Below, piece by piece: positions 46,105 to 54,762 of a stretch of 64,000 bases of DNA. Origin of the DNA: Jannaschia seosinensis (GTDB lineage Bacteria > Pseudomonadota > Alphaproteobacteria > Rhodobacterales > Rhodobacteraceae). The translations under genes were made by a program, and so were the position numbers. The notes below the pieces were generated by a model. That model saw nothing but the letters and a program-made list of their open reading frames with translations, was not told the DNA's origin and ran no database searches. Positions within the stretch are counted from its first letter, which is position 1; each line of letters starts with the position of its first letter. Location of the stretch: positions 51,045-115,044 of the forward strand of contig NZ_CYPR01000228.1 in NCBI RefSeq assembly GCF_001408515.1, read 5' to 3'.

Positions 46105-47154
46105 ATGATCAGAAATTTATGTCTGCCGGTTTTGCTCCTCTGCGGCGCCGTCGCACTCGTCACGATACTCGATTGAGCCGCGCTGGGACATGACCCATTC
46201 CTCAAGCGCGTCCCGGAGCCAACCCGCTCGGCGGTGCTCCTTTCCCTGATTTCCGCCACCATCTCGTTCATTTACATCGCTTGCGTTGCGGGTGGGGCGA
46301 TGCCCCGGGTGAGCCTTGGTCCGTTCGCCAGAACACTCGCGACGTTGTCCATTGCCGGCACCGCTCTTTCGGCGCTGATTTTCTTGGTAAGCCCGTGGGT
46401 CTTTTCGGGATTGGCGAGGGAGGACCTGCCGGTCGAAGTTGCCTCCGCGCTTCTGGCTCTCGGCGCCTCGATCCTGTTCTTTCGCAGCCTGCGCAGGAGC
46501 GGCCGGATATTCGGCTGGCCCGGTTTGGTCTGCGTGGGCTTTCTCGCCCTCATGCTGTTCCTGATCGCCGGAGAGGAGATTTCCTGGGGCCAGCGTATTT
46601 TCGGCATCGAGACGCCCGAGACGTTCGATGGAAACATCCAGAACGAGACGAACTTCCACAACTTCGCTACCGATGCCTTCGAATTCTCCTATTACTTTTC
46701 GGCCTTCGTGCTGCTGATCGTGGTGCCGTTCGTCATCTCCTGTCGACCGAACCTGCCGCGGCTCGCGAAACTGCTGCCGAGCCCTGCCACCGCGGCCGTG
46801 GCCTTGCCGATCGCGGCTTTCGACTACGACCATTGGATGGTCAGCCTCGCCCAAATCTCCTCTTTCGTCACCCTGTTCGTCGCCGCGGCATGGGCTGTCG
46901 GGACACCGGACGGTGCGTCCAGACGGCTCTTCGTGACGGCGATCCTGGTTCTGGTCTGGGTGCAGGCGATCTTCCTCGCCTACGGCGCGGCCTTCCTGCG
47001 AATCTGGGATGTCACGGAATACAAGGAAATGGTGATCGCAGGCGGGTTCGCCTATTACGCATACGAGCTTTTCGTGCGTCTTCGAGAGGCCGACACCGCC
47101 GAAAATGCCGCCCCGGACCAGCGGTGGCGGGCGGCGCGGAAGCCGTCGGGCTGA
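46105..47154 (+). pseudogene. membrane protein gene with possible in-frame TGA
   Basis: A multi-pass membrane protein with a motif, GEEISWGQRIFGIETPE...NIQNETNFHNF, that I recognise as recurrent in uncharacterised bacterial membrane proteins, function unknown. From the ATG at 46105 the frame is open except for TGA at 46174-46176, where Trp would be natural (ILD-W-AALGHD). An internal GTG start at 46234 would keep most helices but lacks a ribosome site. Local base composition is more AT-rich at its 5' side (46045-46135), and it separates xseB from the HDAC gene, so it is probably inserted DNA. Confidence 0.6.
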
Positions 47155-47218
47155 AGCCGCCAGCAGGAACGAGGCCGCCGCGAACCCCCGCGCGGCCGTG
47201 CCTTTCCCCGCAATGCGG

Positions 47219-48139
47219 TCAGCTTTTCCGTCTTCTCAGGACGTCCACATGGATCGCGGTCGAGGCCGCCAGCGCATCGAGATCGTAGCCCCCTTCGAGG
47301 CAGGAGACCAACCGCCCGCCGGCATGGCGGTCGGCAAGATCGCAGAGCCGTTCGGTGATCCAGGCAAAATCCTCCACCTCCCATTCGAGCTCTGCCAGCG
47401 GATCGTCGCGATGCGCATCGAAGCCGGCGGATACGAGGACCAACTCGGGCGCAAAGGCGTCGAGACGGTCGAGGGCGGGCGCGATCGCGGCGCGGAACGC
47501 CGCACCGTCGCTGCCGGGGGGCAGGGGCACGTTGATCACGTTGTCATGCGCGCCGCGCTCCTCCGCCGCCCCGGTGCCGGGCCAGAGCGGCGATTGATGC
47601 GTCGACACGAACAGCGTGCGCGCCTCGTCCCAGAGCAGGTCCTGCGTGCCGTTGCCGTGATGGACGTCGAAGTCGAGGATGCCCACGCGGGTCAGGCCAT
47701 GCACCTCCATCGCGTGCCGCGCGGCCAGCGCGACGGTCCCGAACAGGCAAAATCCCATGGACTTCGCCGTCTCCGCATGGTGCCCGGGCGGGCGCATGGC
47801 GACAAAGGCATTGCCCGCCGCGCCCGTCATCACCGCATCGACGGCCCGGGTGGCGGCGCCCACGGCCAGCCGCGCGGCGCGGAGGGAGCCGGGCGACATG
47901 TAGGTGTCGGCGTCGATCTGCACCCAACCCTCGGACGGCGCGGCGGCTTCAAGCGCGTCGAGATAGGCCTGCGGATGGCCACGAAGCAGCACCTCGTCCG
48001 GCGCTTCCTCGGGCGTTTCGCGCAGCAGGTCCATTTCGGCCAGCGCGGCGCGGACTGCAGGCAGGCGGGCGACCTGTTCGGGATGGCCCGGCGGCGTTTC
48101 GTGAAGGTCGGCGTCGGGATGGGTCAGCAGAAGCGTCAT
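47219..48139 (-). CDS. histone-deacetylase-family hydrolase
   Basis: A 306-residue arginase/deacetylase-fold hydrolase. The zinc and catalytic residues are in RPPGHHAETAKSMGFCLF, ILDFDVHHGNGTQDLLWDE and VSAGFDAHRDDPLAE. Bacterial members act on acetylated amines or acetoin-like substrates (AcuC-like) or acetylpolyamines. The start at 48139 (MTLLLTHP) is the family start; an ATG at 48151 would add four residues. It follows the petR gene closely on the same strand. Its 3' end is duplicated in degraded form at 45683. Confidence 0.93.
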   Translation of the reverse strand: MTLLLTHPDADLHETPPGHPEQVARLPAVRAALAEMDLLRETPEEAPDEVLLRGHPQAYLDALEAAAPSEGWVQIDADTYMSPGSLRAARLAVGAATRAVDAVMTGAAGNAFVAMRPPGHHAETAKSMGFCLFGTVALAARHAMEVHGLTRVGILDFDVHHGNGTQDLLWDEARTLFVSTHQSPLWPGTGAAEERGAHDNVINVPLPPGSDGAAFRAAIAPALDRLDAFAPELVLVSAGFDAHRDDPLAELEWEVEDFAWITERLCDLADRHAGGRLVSCLEGGYDLDALAASTAIHVDVLRRRKS

Positions 48140-48154
48140 GTTCCGCACCATAGC

Positions 48155-48868
48155 CTAATCGGGGACGAGCATGTAGCCCTCGCCGCGCACCGTCTGAAGG
48201 TAGCGCGGCTGCTTCGGGTCGCGTTCCAGCTTGCGGCGCAGGCGCGTGATCTGCACGTCCACCGCCCGCTCTCCCGCATGCCCGCCATCGCGCGACAGCT
48301 TCTCGACCAGCGCGGCACGGCTGACCGCCTCGTGCGGGGTGGCGGCGAGGCTGCGCATCAGCAAGGTCTCGGTCGCGGTCAGACGCACCTGCTCCTCGCC
48401 GCGCCACAGGTCGCCGCGGTCGAGATCGTAGCGCGCCCCCCCCAGATGCAGCATCCGGGGCGTCGCGGCCCCGCCGGCAGGCGCGCGGCGCAGGATCGCC
48501 CGGAGCCGCAGGAGCAGCTCCTTCGGCTCGAAGGGTTTCGACAGGTAATCGTCCGCCCCGGCCTCCAGTCCGGTGATCCGGTCGGAGGTCTCGCCCTTGG
48601 CGGTGAGCATGAGGATCGGCATGTCCCGCGTCTCGCGGATCTCGGCGCAGAGCACGTAGCCGTTGTCGCCCGGCATCATCACGTCGAGCACCGCGAGGTC
48701 GAATTCCAGACCGGCCAGCAAGCGCCGCGCATGATCGGCATCGCGCGCGGCGGTGATAAGGTAGCCGTTGCGCATGAGGAATTTCTTCAGAAGGCTGCGG
48801 ATCCGCTCATCGTCGTCGACGAGCAGGACATGCGCCGGATTTCCGGCTCCATCGACTGCATCGGCCAT
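48155..48868 (-). CDS. petR: OmpR-family response regulator, PetR-like
   Basis: A 237-residue response regulator. The phospho-acceptor Asp lies in LAVLDVMMPGDNGY, with the acidic triad VDDDERI and the Lys in YLSKPFEPKELL. The DNA-binding domain has LTATETLLMRSLA and the wing TVRGEGYMLVPD. It directly follows the MarR gene on the same strand, the petP-petR order known from Rhodobacter capsulatus, where the pair controls cytochrome bc1 synthesis. No petABC genes are here. The gene name rests on synteny and recalled similarity. Confidence 0.85.
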   Translation of the reverse strand: MADAVDGAGNPAHVLLVDDDERIRSLLKKFLMRNGYLITAARDADHARRLLAGLEFDLAVLDVMMPGDNGYVLCAEIRETRDMPILMLTAKGETSDRITGLEAGADDYLSKPFEPKELLLRLRAILRRAPAGGAATPRMLHLGGARYDLDRGDLWRGEEQVRLTATETLLMRSLAATPHEAVSRAALVEKLSRDGGHAGERAVDVQITRLRRKLERDPKQPRYLQTVRGEGYMLVPD

Positions 48869-48873
48869 GCGCC

Positions 48874-49359
48874 CTAGCCTTCCTTGACCGCGGCGAAATG
48901 GCGCCGAAGTTCGGGCTCCATCATGTGTTCGAGAACCTCCCGGAACCCGGCCACGGCCTGAGGCCCGGCCGCCCGGAAGGCCGCCCGCATCCGCGCCCGC
49001 TGCGCATCCGACAGCTCCCGCTCCAGCACCTCGCCGGCCTCGGTCAGATAGAGGTGCCGTTCCCGCCGGTCGCGCTGGCCGACGCGGCTTTCGACGAGGC
49101 CGTCCTCGATCAGCGTCCGCAATACGCGGTTCAGCGACTGCTTGGTGACGCCGAGAATCGCCAGCAGGTTGTTAACGGTCGTGCCGGGCGTACGATGAAT
49201 GAAGTGCACCGCGCGGTGATGAGCCCGGCCATATCCGTAACCGGCAAGGATCCGGTCGGGATCGGCGGTGAAGCCGCGATAGGCGAAGAACATCGCCTCG
49301 ATCGCGCGGCGAAGCTGTTCGTCGGTGAGGAACAGGAGGGAGTCGCTGTGATCATCCAT
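48874..49359 (-). CDS. petP: MarR-family regulator, PetP-like
   Basis: A 161-residue winged-helix regulator. The MarR helix-turn-helix is NNLLAILGVTKQSLNRVLRTL, followed by the wing VESRVGQRDRRERHLYLTEAG. It sits 5 bp upstream of petR and reads the same way. It is divergent from ilvE, and the 121-bp gap likely contains its operator as well as the ilvE promoter. Ligand unknown. Confidence 0.85.
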   Translation of the reverse strand: MDDHSDSLLFLTDEQLRRAIEAMFFAYRGFTADPDRILAGYGYGRAHHRAVHFIHRTPGTTVNNLLAILGVTKQSLNRVLRTLIEDGLVESRVGQRDRRERHLYLTEAGEVLERELSDAQRARMRAAFRAAGPQAVAGFREVLEHMMEPELRRHFAAVKEG

Positions 49360-49382
49360 GGCGTGAAACTACGTCAGTGATG

Positions 49383-49411
49383 TTGACATTCCAAGGCCGG
49401 ATCTGTACCCA
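49383..49411 (+). promoter_or_regulatory. candidate sigma-70 promoter of ilvE
   Basis: A consensus -35 TTGACA (49383-49388) is followed after 17 bp by TACCCA (49406-49411), a weak -10. It lies 70 bp upstream of the ilvE start and overlaps the divergent petP control region. TTGCGCAA at 49422-49429 is an 8-bp palindrome nearby. A MarR site may be here, but none is evident. Confidence 0.35.
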
Positions 49412-49480
49412 CGAAGGGATTTTGCGCAACATTATGTCCGTGGTGGACCCGTTGGCGAAACGAATGCGATGGAGGAAGCG

Positions 49481-50350
49481 ATGGCGGGATCCTATGCGGA
49501 ACTCGACGGCAAGATCTGGATGGATGGCAAGCTGGTCGACTGGAAGGACGCCAACGTCCACCTGCTGACGCATGCGATGCATTACGCAAGCTCCGTCTTC
49601 GAGGGCGAGCGGGCCTATGGCGGCAAGATCTTCGAAAGCCGCAAGCATTCGGAGCGGCTTCTGAATTCGGGCCGCGCGCTCGACATGGAGATCCCGTGGA
49701 CGGTCGACGAGATCGAGGCCGCGAAATACGAGACGATGAAGGCCAACGGGCTGGAGGATGCCTATATCCGCGTTCTCGCGTGGCGTGGCGCGGGCGAGGA
49801 TATGGGCGTGTCGTCGTCGCGCAATCCGGTGCGCATGGCCGTCGCGACCTGGGCTTGGGGCAGCTATTACGGCGATGCCAAGACGCGCGGCGCCAAGCTC
49901 GACATCGCCAAGTGGAAGCGGCCCTCGCCCGAGACCGCGCCGTTCGAGGCCAAGGCGGCGGGCCTTTACATGATCTGCACCATGTCCAAGCACGCCGCCG
50001 AGGCGAAGGGCTGCTCGGATGCGATGATGTTCGACTATCGCGGCTATGTCGCCGAGGCGACGGGCGCCAATATCTTCTTCGTCAAGGATGGCGAGGTGCA
50101 TACGCCGCTTCCCGATTGTTTCCTCAACGGGATCACGCGCCAGACGGTTCTGGGCATGCTGCGCGACCGGCAGGTCCGCATCCACGAGCGCCACATCATG
50201 CCGGAGGAGCTTGAGGGGTTCGAGCAGTGCTGGCTCACGGGAACGGCGGCCGAGGTCACGCCCGTCGGGCAGATCGGTGATTACAATTTCGAGGTCGGCG
50301 CGATGACGCGCGACATCTCGAACGCCTACGAGACGCTCGTCCGCAGCTGA
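49481..50350 (+). CDS. ilvE: branched-chain amino-acid aminotransferase
   Basis: A 289-residue fold-type IV PLP transaminase, last step of valine, leucine and isoleucine synthesis. The family motifs are HAMHYASSVFEGERAY and EATGANIFFVKDGEVHTPL, then ITRQTVLGMLRD and TGTAAEVTPV. The start at 49481 follows GGAGGAAG; an ATG at 49469 is in frame and less likely. It stands alone and is followed by a GC-rich hairpin. Confidence 0.95.
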   Translation: MAGSYAELDGKIWMDGKLVDWKDANVHLLTHAMHYASSVFEGERAYGGKIFESRKHSERLLNSGRALDMEIPWTVDEIEAAKYETMKANGLEDAYIRVLAWRGAGEDMGVSSSRNPVRMAVATWAWGSYYGDAKTRGAKLDIAKWKRPSPETAPFEAKAAGLYMICTMSKHAAEAKGCSDAMMFDYRGYVAEATGANIFFVKDGEVHTPLPDCFLNGITRQTVLGMLRDRQVRIHERHIMPEELEGFEQCWLTGTAAEVTPVGQIGDYNFEVGAMTRDISNAYETLVRS

Positions 50351-50730
50351 TCGCGGGCGAATGCGGCCTCGCCCGGTCAGGGTGAGGCCGCTCCGCAGGC
50401 ACGACATTGGGTGTAGGCCCCCGATGACGCATTGGGTGGGGGCGATAAGGCGCCACCGGGGGAGAGCGTTTCCGCTCCTACGGGCCTTACTTGACGATCT
50501 CTGCGGGCGATTCTCGGGAACGGGCGGGCCGGGCGCAGGGTGATTTCGTGGCCGACCGGCGGCGACGTTGACGCAACGGAACCAATCAGGCGCCTGAGGG
50601 CCGGTCGTCACGCATCTGGCGACGATCTTTCGCATTCCAAGGGTTCTGGAGGCCCGGACCGGCGACGATGCCGCGCTTTGGATCCGATCCGTCTCTTGAT
50701 CCGCATCCCCGGCCGCGCCACCTTCGGATC
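50351..50730. other. 380-bp intergenic gap after ilvE
   Basis: Between ilvE and the DUF2794 gene I see no gene. The gap holds the terminator hairpin at 50363-50391, a perfect 12-bp palindrome TCAGGCGCCTGA at 50586-50597, and two copies of ATTGGGTG about 30 bp apart near 50410-50440. The promoter of the DUF2794 gene should lie here, but none stands out. Confidence 0.4.
50363..50391 (+). terminator. terminator-like hairpin after ilvE
   Basis: A 12-bp stem with one G-T pair and a 5-nt loop begins 12 bp after the ilvE stop. There is no T run, so its efficiency is doubtful. Confidence 0.5.
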
Positions 50731-51054
50731 ATGAACGCACCCGCCCAGTTCCCCGAGACGGTCAATTTCCACCGCACCGAACTGTCGTTGATCCTGTCGC
50801 TCTACGGGCGGATGGTCGCGGCCGGCGAATGGCGCGATTACGGCATTTCCGGTCTGCGCGACGTGGCCATCTTCTCCGTCTTCCGCCGCACGGCCGAACA
50901 GCCGATCTACAGGATCGAGAAGCGGCCGAAGATGGCGGCGCGGCAGGGGATGTATTGCGTGATCGGCATGGACGGACGCATCCTGCGGCGGGGTCACGAC
51001 CTGCGGGCGGTCCTGCGCGTGCTGGAACGCAAGCTGATCCGCTCGGTGGACTGA
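50731..51054 (+). CDS. DUF2794 protein
   Basis: A 107-residue protein conserved in alphaproteobacteria, with no known function. Recognisable segments are VNFHRTELSLILSLYGRMVAAGEW, FSVFRRTAEQPIYRIEKRPK and RGHDLRAVLRVLERKLI. It is basic and has no signal or membrane segment, so it should be cytoplasmic. The start at 50731 lacks a strong Shine-Dalgarno. It is convergent with the NlpC/P60 gene. Confidence 0.85.
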   Translation: MNAPAQFPETVNFHRTELSLILSLYGRMVAAGEWRDYGISGLRDVAIFSVFRRTAEQPIYRIEKRPKMAARQGMYCVIGMDGRILRRGHDLRAVLRVLERKLIRSVD

Positions 51055-51063
51055 TCCGCGCGG

Positions 51064-51912
51064 CTACGGCCGCCGTCGCATCACGACGTCGCCCGCGCCG
51101 TTTCCTGCGGCCTCGCTCGACGATGCGATGCGGGCGCAGGCCTGCTCGAAATCTTCGTAGGCCACCGCCATATGATGCGCATTTGCATGCAGCAGGGTCT
51201 GCTCGTCGGACATGAACCCGACATGCCCCGCCCAGAAGACGAGGTCGCCGCGACGGGCCGCCTCCTGCGGTTGCAATTCCCGCCCGAGGGCCTGCTGCTG
51301 GTCGCTGTCGCGGGGACAATCGCGGCCGCAGGCGATCATCGCCTGCTGCACCAGCCCCGAGCAGTCGATCCCCCAGCGTGACGACCCGCCCCAGAGGTAG
51401 GGGGTGCCGAGGAACATGTCGGCCACGCCGACCGGGTCGGTGAACCGCGCGCGCAGCGGTTGCAGATGCGTGGCGGGCACGAAATGACCGGTCGAGATCC
51501 GCAGGAACCCGCCGTGATCCCCGGTGACGCGCACCTGACTGCCGAAGAAGATCGCCACTTCGGGCGGCGCCTTGATCCGCGGCTTGGGGTAGAGATGCGT
51601 CGCCGGCGCCGCGACCCAATGCGTCGCCGCCTCCTGCCGCGACAGGGCCCCCGCGAGGACATAGCCGCAATAGCCGTCGCGCAGCGTCTGGCCGAAGGCA
51701 AAGCCGTCGCGCTCGTCGATGACGCGGAACGCTTCTCCGAAGAGAAGCTGGCTCGCCCGCTCGCCGCGAGGGGCGTCCGACAGGTTCACGATCGGCTGCT
51801 GCACCGTGCGGACCGTCCCCTTGACGTAACGCGTCGCCTCGACCACGCCGCGCAATTCGTGCGCGGCGGCGTGCCCGTTGGCGGGCGTGATCCGGGGATC
51901 ATGCGCGCTCAC
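51064..51912 (-). CDS. NlpC/P60-family peptidase
   Basis: A 282-residue peptidase of the C40 family. The catalytic Cys is in WGIDCSGLVQQAM, the His in GHVGFMSDEQTL, and the third residue in LHANAHHM. An N-terminal region with SH3-like folds (residues ~40-150) binds the peptidoglycan stem peptide. It would cut between gamma-D-Glu and meso-Dap and so help wall recycling or cell separation. No signal peptide is evident. The GTG start overlaps the TGA of the aminopeptidase gene (GTGA, 51909-51912). Confidence 0.9.
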   Translation of the reverse strand: MSAHDPRITPANGHAAAHELRGVVEATRYVKGTVRTVQQPIVNLSDAPRGERASQLLFGEAFRVIDERDGFAFGQTLRDGYCGYVLAGALSRQEAATHWVAAPATHLYPKPRIKAPPEVAIFFGSQVRVTGDHGGFLRISTGHFVPATHLQPLRARFTDPVGVADMFLGTPYLWGGSSRWGIDCSGLVQQAMIACGRDCPRDSDQQQALGRELQPQEAARRGDLVFWAGHVGFMSDEQTLLHANAHHMAVAYEDFEQACARIASSSEAAGNGAGDVVMRRRP

Positions 51913-53315
51913 AGGTCGAGCACGCCGGGCAGGGCGTCGAGGATCGCGCGCGCGCCCATGCCGACACCGCCCTTGGGTCGCGCGGGGGCCGGGCGGGGAT
52001 TCCAGCCATAGATGTCGAAATGCACGAAGCGCGGCGTGTCCCGCACGAACCGGTCGAGAAACAGCGCCGCGGTGATCGCGCCCGCCATGCCGCCCGACGG
52101 TGCGTTGTCGAGATCGGCGATCCCCGGCTCGATCATGGGGTCGTAGGGCCGGTGCAGCGGCAGCCGCCAGAGCGGATCGCGCACCCGGTGCCCCGCATGG
52201 GCCAGCGCCATCGCGAGCGCGTCGTCATCGGTGAAGTACGGCGCGAGGTCGGGGCCCACGGCCACGCGCGCCGCCCCCGTCAGCGTCGCCATGCAAATTG
52301 TCAGGTCCGGCGGCGTCTCCGAGGCCAGGGCCAGCGCGTCGGCCAGAACCAGACGACCCTCCGCATCGGTGTTGTTGACCTCGACGCTCAGGCCGTTGCG
52401 GGCTCGCAGAATGTCGCCGGGGCGGAAGGCGTCGCCTGACACGGCATTCTCCACCGCCGGGATCAGCACGCGCAGGCGCAGGCGCAGGCCCGTCGCCATG
52501 ATCATGTGCGCAAGGCCGAGAACCGTCGCCGCCCCGCCCATGTCCTTCTTCATCAGGCCCATCGACGCGCCGGGCTTGAGGTTCAGCCCCCCCGTGTCGA
52601 AGCAGACGCCCTTGCCCACCAGCGTCAGGAGGGGACCGCCATCGCCCCAGCTCATGTCGATCAGACGCGGTGCGCGGGGACCCTCGGTCGCGGCGGCGCG
52701 GCCCACCGTGTGGATCAGGGGGAAGCCTTCGCGCAACGCCGCGCCAGAGGTGACCTCGATCGCCGCCCCATGCCGATTGGCAAGGGCGCGGGCTGTGTCC
52801 TCAAGATCGCCGGGCCCCATATCGGCGGCCGGTGTGTTGATCAGGTCGCGGGTCAGGAACTCCCCGGCCGCAATGGCCTCGATCCGGGCGGCATCGACCC
52901 CCCGCGGCACGCGCAGGGCCGGAGCGCTTCGGGGCGTGCCGGCATAGGCGGTGAAGCGATAGGAGGCCAGAAGCCAGCCGAGCGCGGCTTCCTCCCACGC
53001 ATTCGCCGTCAGGTCGCCCGAAAGCGAATAGGTACCAGATTTCAGCGCCAACGCCGCGCGCGCCGCGACAAACCGCGTGCGGACATGATCCTTCGCACCG
53101 CCCCAGCCCAGCAGGACCCGGGAGACCGACAGGTCCGGCCCCGGCACGCGCAGCACCTCGCCGGCATTGGCCTCGAAGCCGTTGGCGACGGCCCAGTCGC
53201 GCAAGGGTTCATCCTGGCCGGTAAGCCAGTCCTTGAGCCCCGCCTTGGGGACGATCTGGATCGGCGTCGCACGGGCATCGGGTGCGGCAAAGCGGGGCGG
53301 TTCGGTCGAGATCAT
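51909..53315 (-). CDS. leucyl aminopeptidase family M17
   Basis: A 468-residue metallopeptidase. The active site is NNTDAEGRLVLADALAL, with metal ligands in GKGVCFDTGGLNLKPG and MKKDMGGAATVLG. M17 enzymes trim N-terminal residues from peptides and may act with the NlpC/P60 enzyme in muropeptide recycling, given the tight overlap. The start at 53315 has GGAG; the frame reaches 53333 with a less likely GTG. Hexameric assembly is usual. Confidence 0.94.
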   Translation of the reverse strand: MISTEPPRFAAPDARATPIQIVPKAGLKDWLTGQDEPLRDWAVANGFEANAGEVLRVPGPDLSVSRVLLGWGGAKDHVRTRFVAARAALALKSGTYSLSGDLTANAWEEAALGWLLASYRFTAYAGTPRSAPALRVPRGVDAARIEAIAAGEFLTRDLINTPAADMGPGDLEDTARALANRHGAAIEVTSGAALREGFPLIHTVGRAAATEGPRAPRLIDMSWGDGGPLLTLVGKGVCFDTGGLNLKPGASMGLMKKDMGGAATVLGLAHMIMATGLRLRLRVLIPAVENAVSGDAFRPGDILRARNGLSVEVNNTDAEGRLVLADALALASETPPDLTICMATLTGAARVAVGPDLAPYFTDDDALAMALAHAGHRVRDPLWRLPLHRPYDPMIEPGIADLDNAPSGGMAGAITAALFLDRFVRDTPRFVHFDIYGWNPRPAPARPKGGVGMGARAILDALPGVLDL

Positions 53316-53439
53316 GCGGTCTCCGGGCGTCACTGGCCCGCGCAGCGGTGTCGCGCGGCAGGGCGCAATCTAGCGACCGTCCCTCACATCGCAAGCGAAA
53401 GCGCCTCCGCCCCCCGCCGACGGCGCCGGGTCGCGCCGT

Positions 53440-53886
53440 TCAGGCCACGGTTTCCGGCCCGGAATCGTCCATCGACCACCCATCCGGCGTCTCCGGCGCG
53501 GCGAGGCGGTGGAGCCGGGCGAGACAGGCGGCCAGCGCGGCCGCATCCCCGCGCGCCTGCGCATCGAGGACACCGTGCGCGGCATGCTCCATCGTCAGCA
53601 TCCCGATCGTCGATGCAAGCTCCACGATCTGCGTGCAGGCGGTGCGGAGCGCGCAGGCATCGTCGGCGGCATCGCGCGCGGCGCGGGCGCGCAGTTCGAC
53701 GTCGGTCAGCATCGTGGCGAGGAACGCCTCCGACCGCTCGCCATAGGTGTCGCAGATCGTGGCGAGCTGGACATGGTCGAACATCATCCGCTCCCGCGGC
53801 TTCAGGGTCGCGACGGGCGCGCCGGCCTGCCCGGTGCAGGGGACGGGTCGGAACGTGTCGTCGGGGGCGGATGTGGCGCGGGGCAT
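53440..53886 (-). CDS. degenerate Hpt-like helical protein
   Basis: A 148-residue helical protein with no match that I can name. The region FDHVQLATICDTYGERSEAF to LARLHRLAA has Hpt-like spacing, but where the phospho-His should be it reads RTACTQIVELASTIGM, with no His. This suggests a pseudo-Hpt that binds but cannot relay phosphate, or a false resemblance. The start follows GGAGAGATC. It lies between the aminopeptidase and the divergent carbonic anhydrase and may be its own unit. Confidence 0.6.
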   Translation of the reverse strand: MPRATSAPDDTFRPVPCTGQAGAPVATLKPRERMMFDHVQLATICDTYGERSEAFLATMLTDVELRARAARDAADDACALRTACTQIVELASTIGMLTMEHAAHGVLDAQARGDAAALAACLARLHRLAAPETPDGWSMDDSGPETVA

Positions 53887-54051
53887 GATCTCTCCTCGGG
53901 GCAGCGGGATATCGGCAGGTTCGTCATGCCGGATCTGTCCCCAGATCGCGGCCAAACCTTGACCTTCGGTGGGCGTGCAGGCGAAGAAACCCCTCGAATT
54001 GCGCCAAGCCCTGTCCTAGGAAGGCGCCGGACCGTCAGATTCCGAGGCCCC

Positions 54052-54702
54052 ATGCGAAACGCCAAGCCCCTGCCCGGATCCCTCGTGCAGCGCTACCACG
54101 GCTGGAGAGCCACGACCTTCGCCGAGAACGCCTCGTGGTACCGCCGCCTCGCCACCGAGGGGCAGCGGCCGCGCACGATGGTGATCTCCTGCTGCGACAG
54201 CCGGGTGCACGTCACCTCCATCTTCGGGGCCGAACAGGGCGAGTTCTTCATCCATCGCAACATCGCCAACCTCGTCCCGCCCTACGAATCCGACGGCGCC
54301 CGCCACGGCACGTCGGCGGCGATCGAATATGCGGTGACGGCGCTGCGCGTGTCGCAGATCATGATACTCGGACATTCGCTGTGCGGCGGGGTGCAGGGCT
54401 GCGAGGCGATGTGCTCGGGCCATGCGCCCGAACTCGAATCGCCCGACAGCTTCGTGGGTCGCTGGATGGACCTGCTGCGCCCGGGCTGGGAAAAGGTGCG
54501 CGGCATCGAGGATGCGGACGAACGGCGCGAGGCGCTGGAGAAGGAGGCCGTCCTGACCTCCCTCGACAACCTGATGACCTTTCCCTTCGTCGCCGCCGCC
54601 GTGGAGGCGGGCGATCTCGCGCTTCACGGTCTATGGAACGACATCACGCAGGGCGGGCTGGAGATCTACGACGCCTCCGCCGACCGGTTCGTCGCCCTGT
54701 AA
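54052..54702 (+). CDS. beta-class carbonic anhydrase
   Basis: A 216-residue zinc enzyme interconverting CO2 and bicarbonate. The zinc ligands are in VISCCDSRVHV (Cys and Asp) and ILGHSLCGG (His, Cys). HRNIANLVPPYE is also typical. The start MRNAKPLP at 54052 follows GAGG. The frame is open for 543 bases upstream, which has no family residues. It may supply bicarbonate to carboxylases; no such gene is adjacent. Confidence 0.95.
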   Translation: MRNAKPLPGSLVQRYHGWRATTFAENASWYRRLATEGQRPRTMVISCCDSRVHVTSIFGAEQGEFFIHRNIANLVPPYESDGARHGTSAAIEYAVTALRVSQIMILGHSLCGGVQGCEAMCSGHAPELESPDSFVGRWMDLLRPGWEKVRGIEDADERREALEKEAVLTSLDNLMTFPFVAAAVEAGDLALHGLWNDITQGGLEIYDASADRFVAL

Positions 54703-54762
54703 GCCGGAACATCCGCCCCGCCGGGCGGGTTGCCGCGGGACCCCTGTACGACGGAGCCGCCG

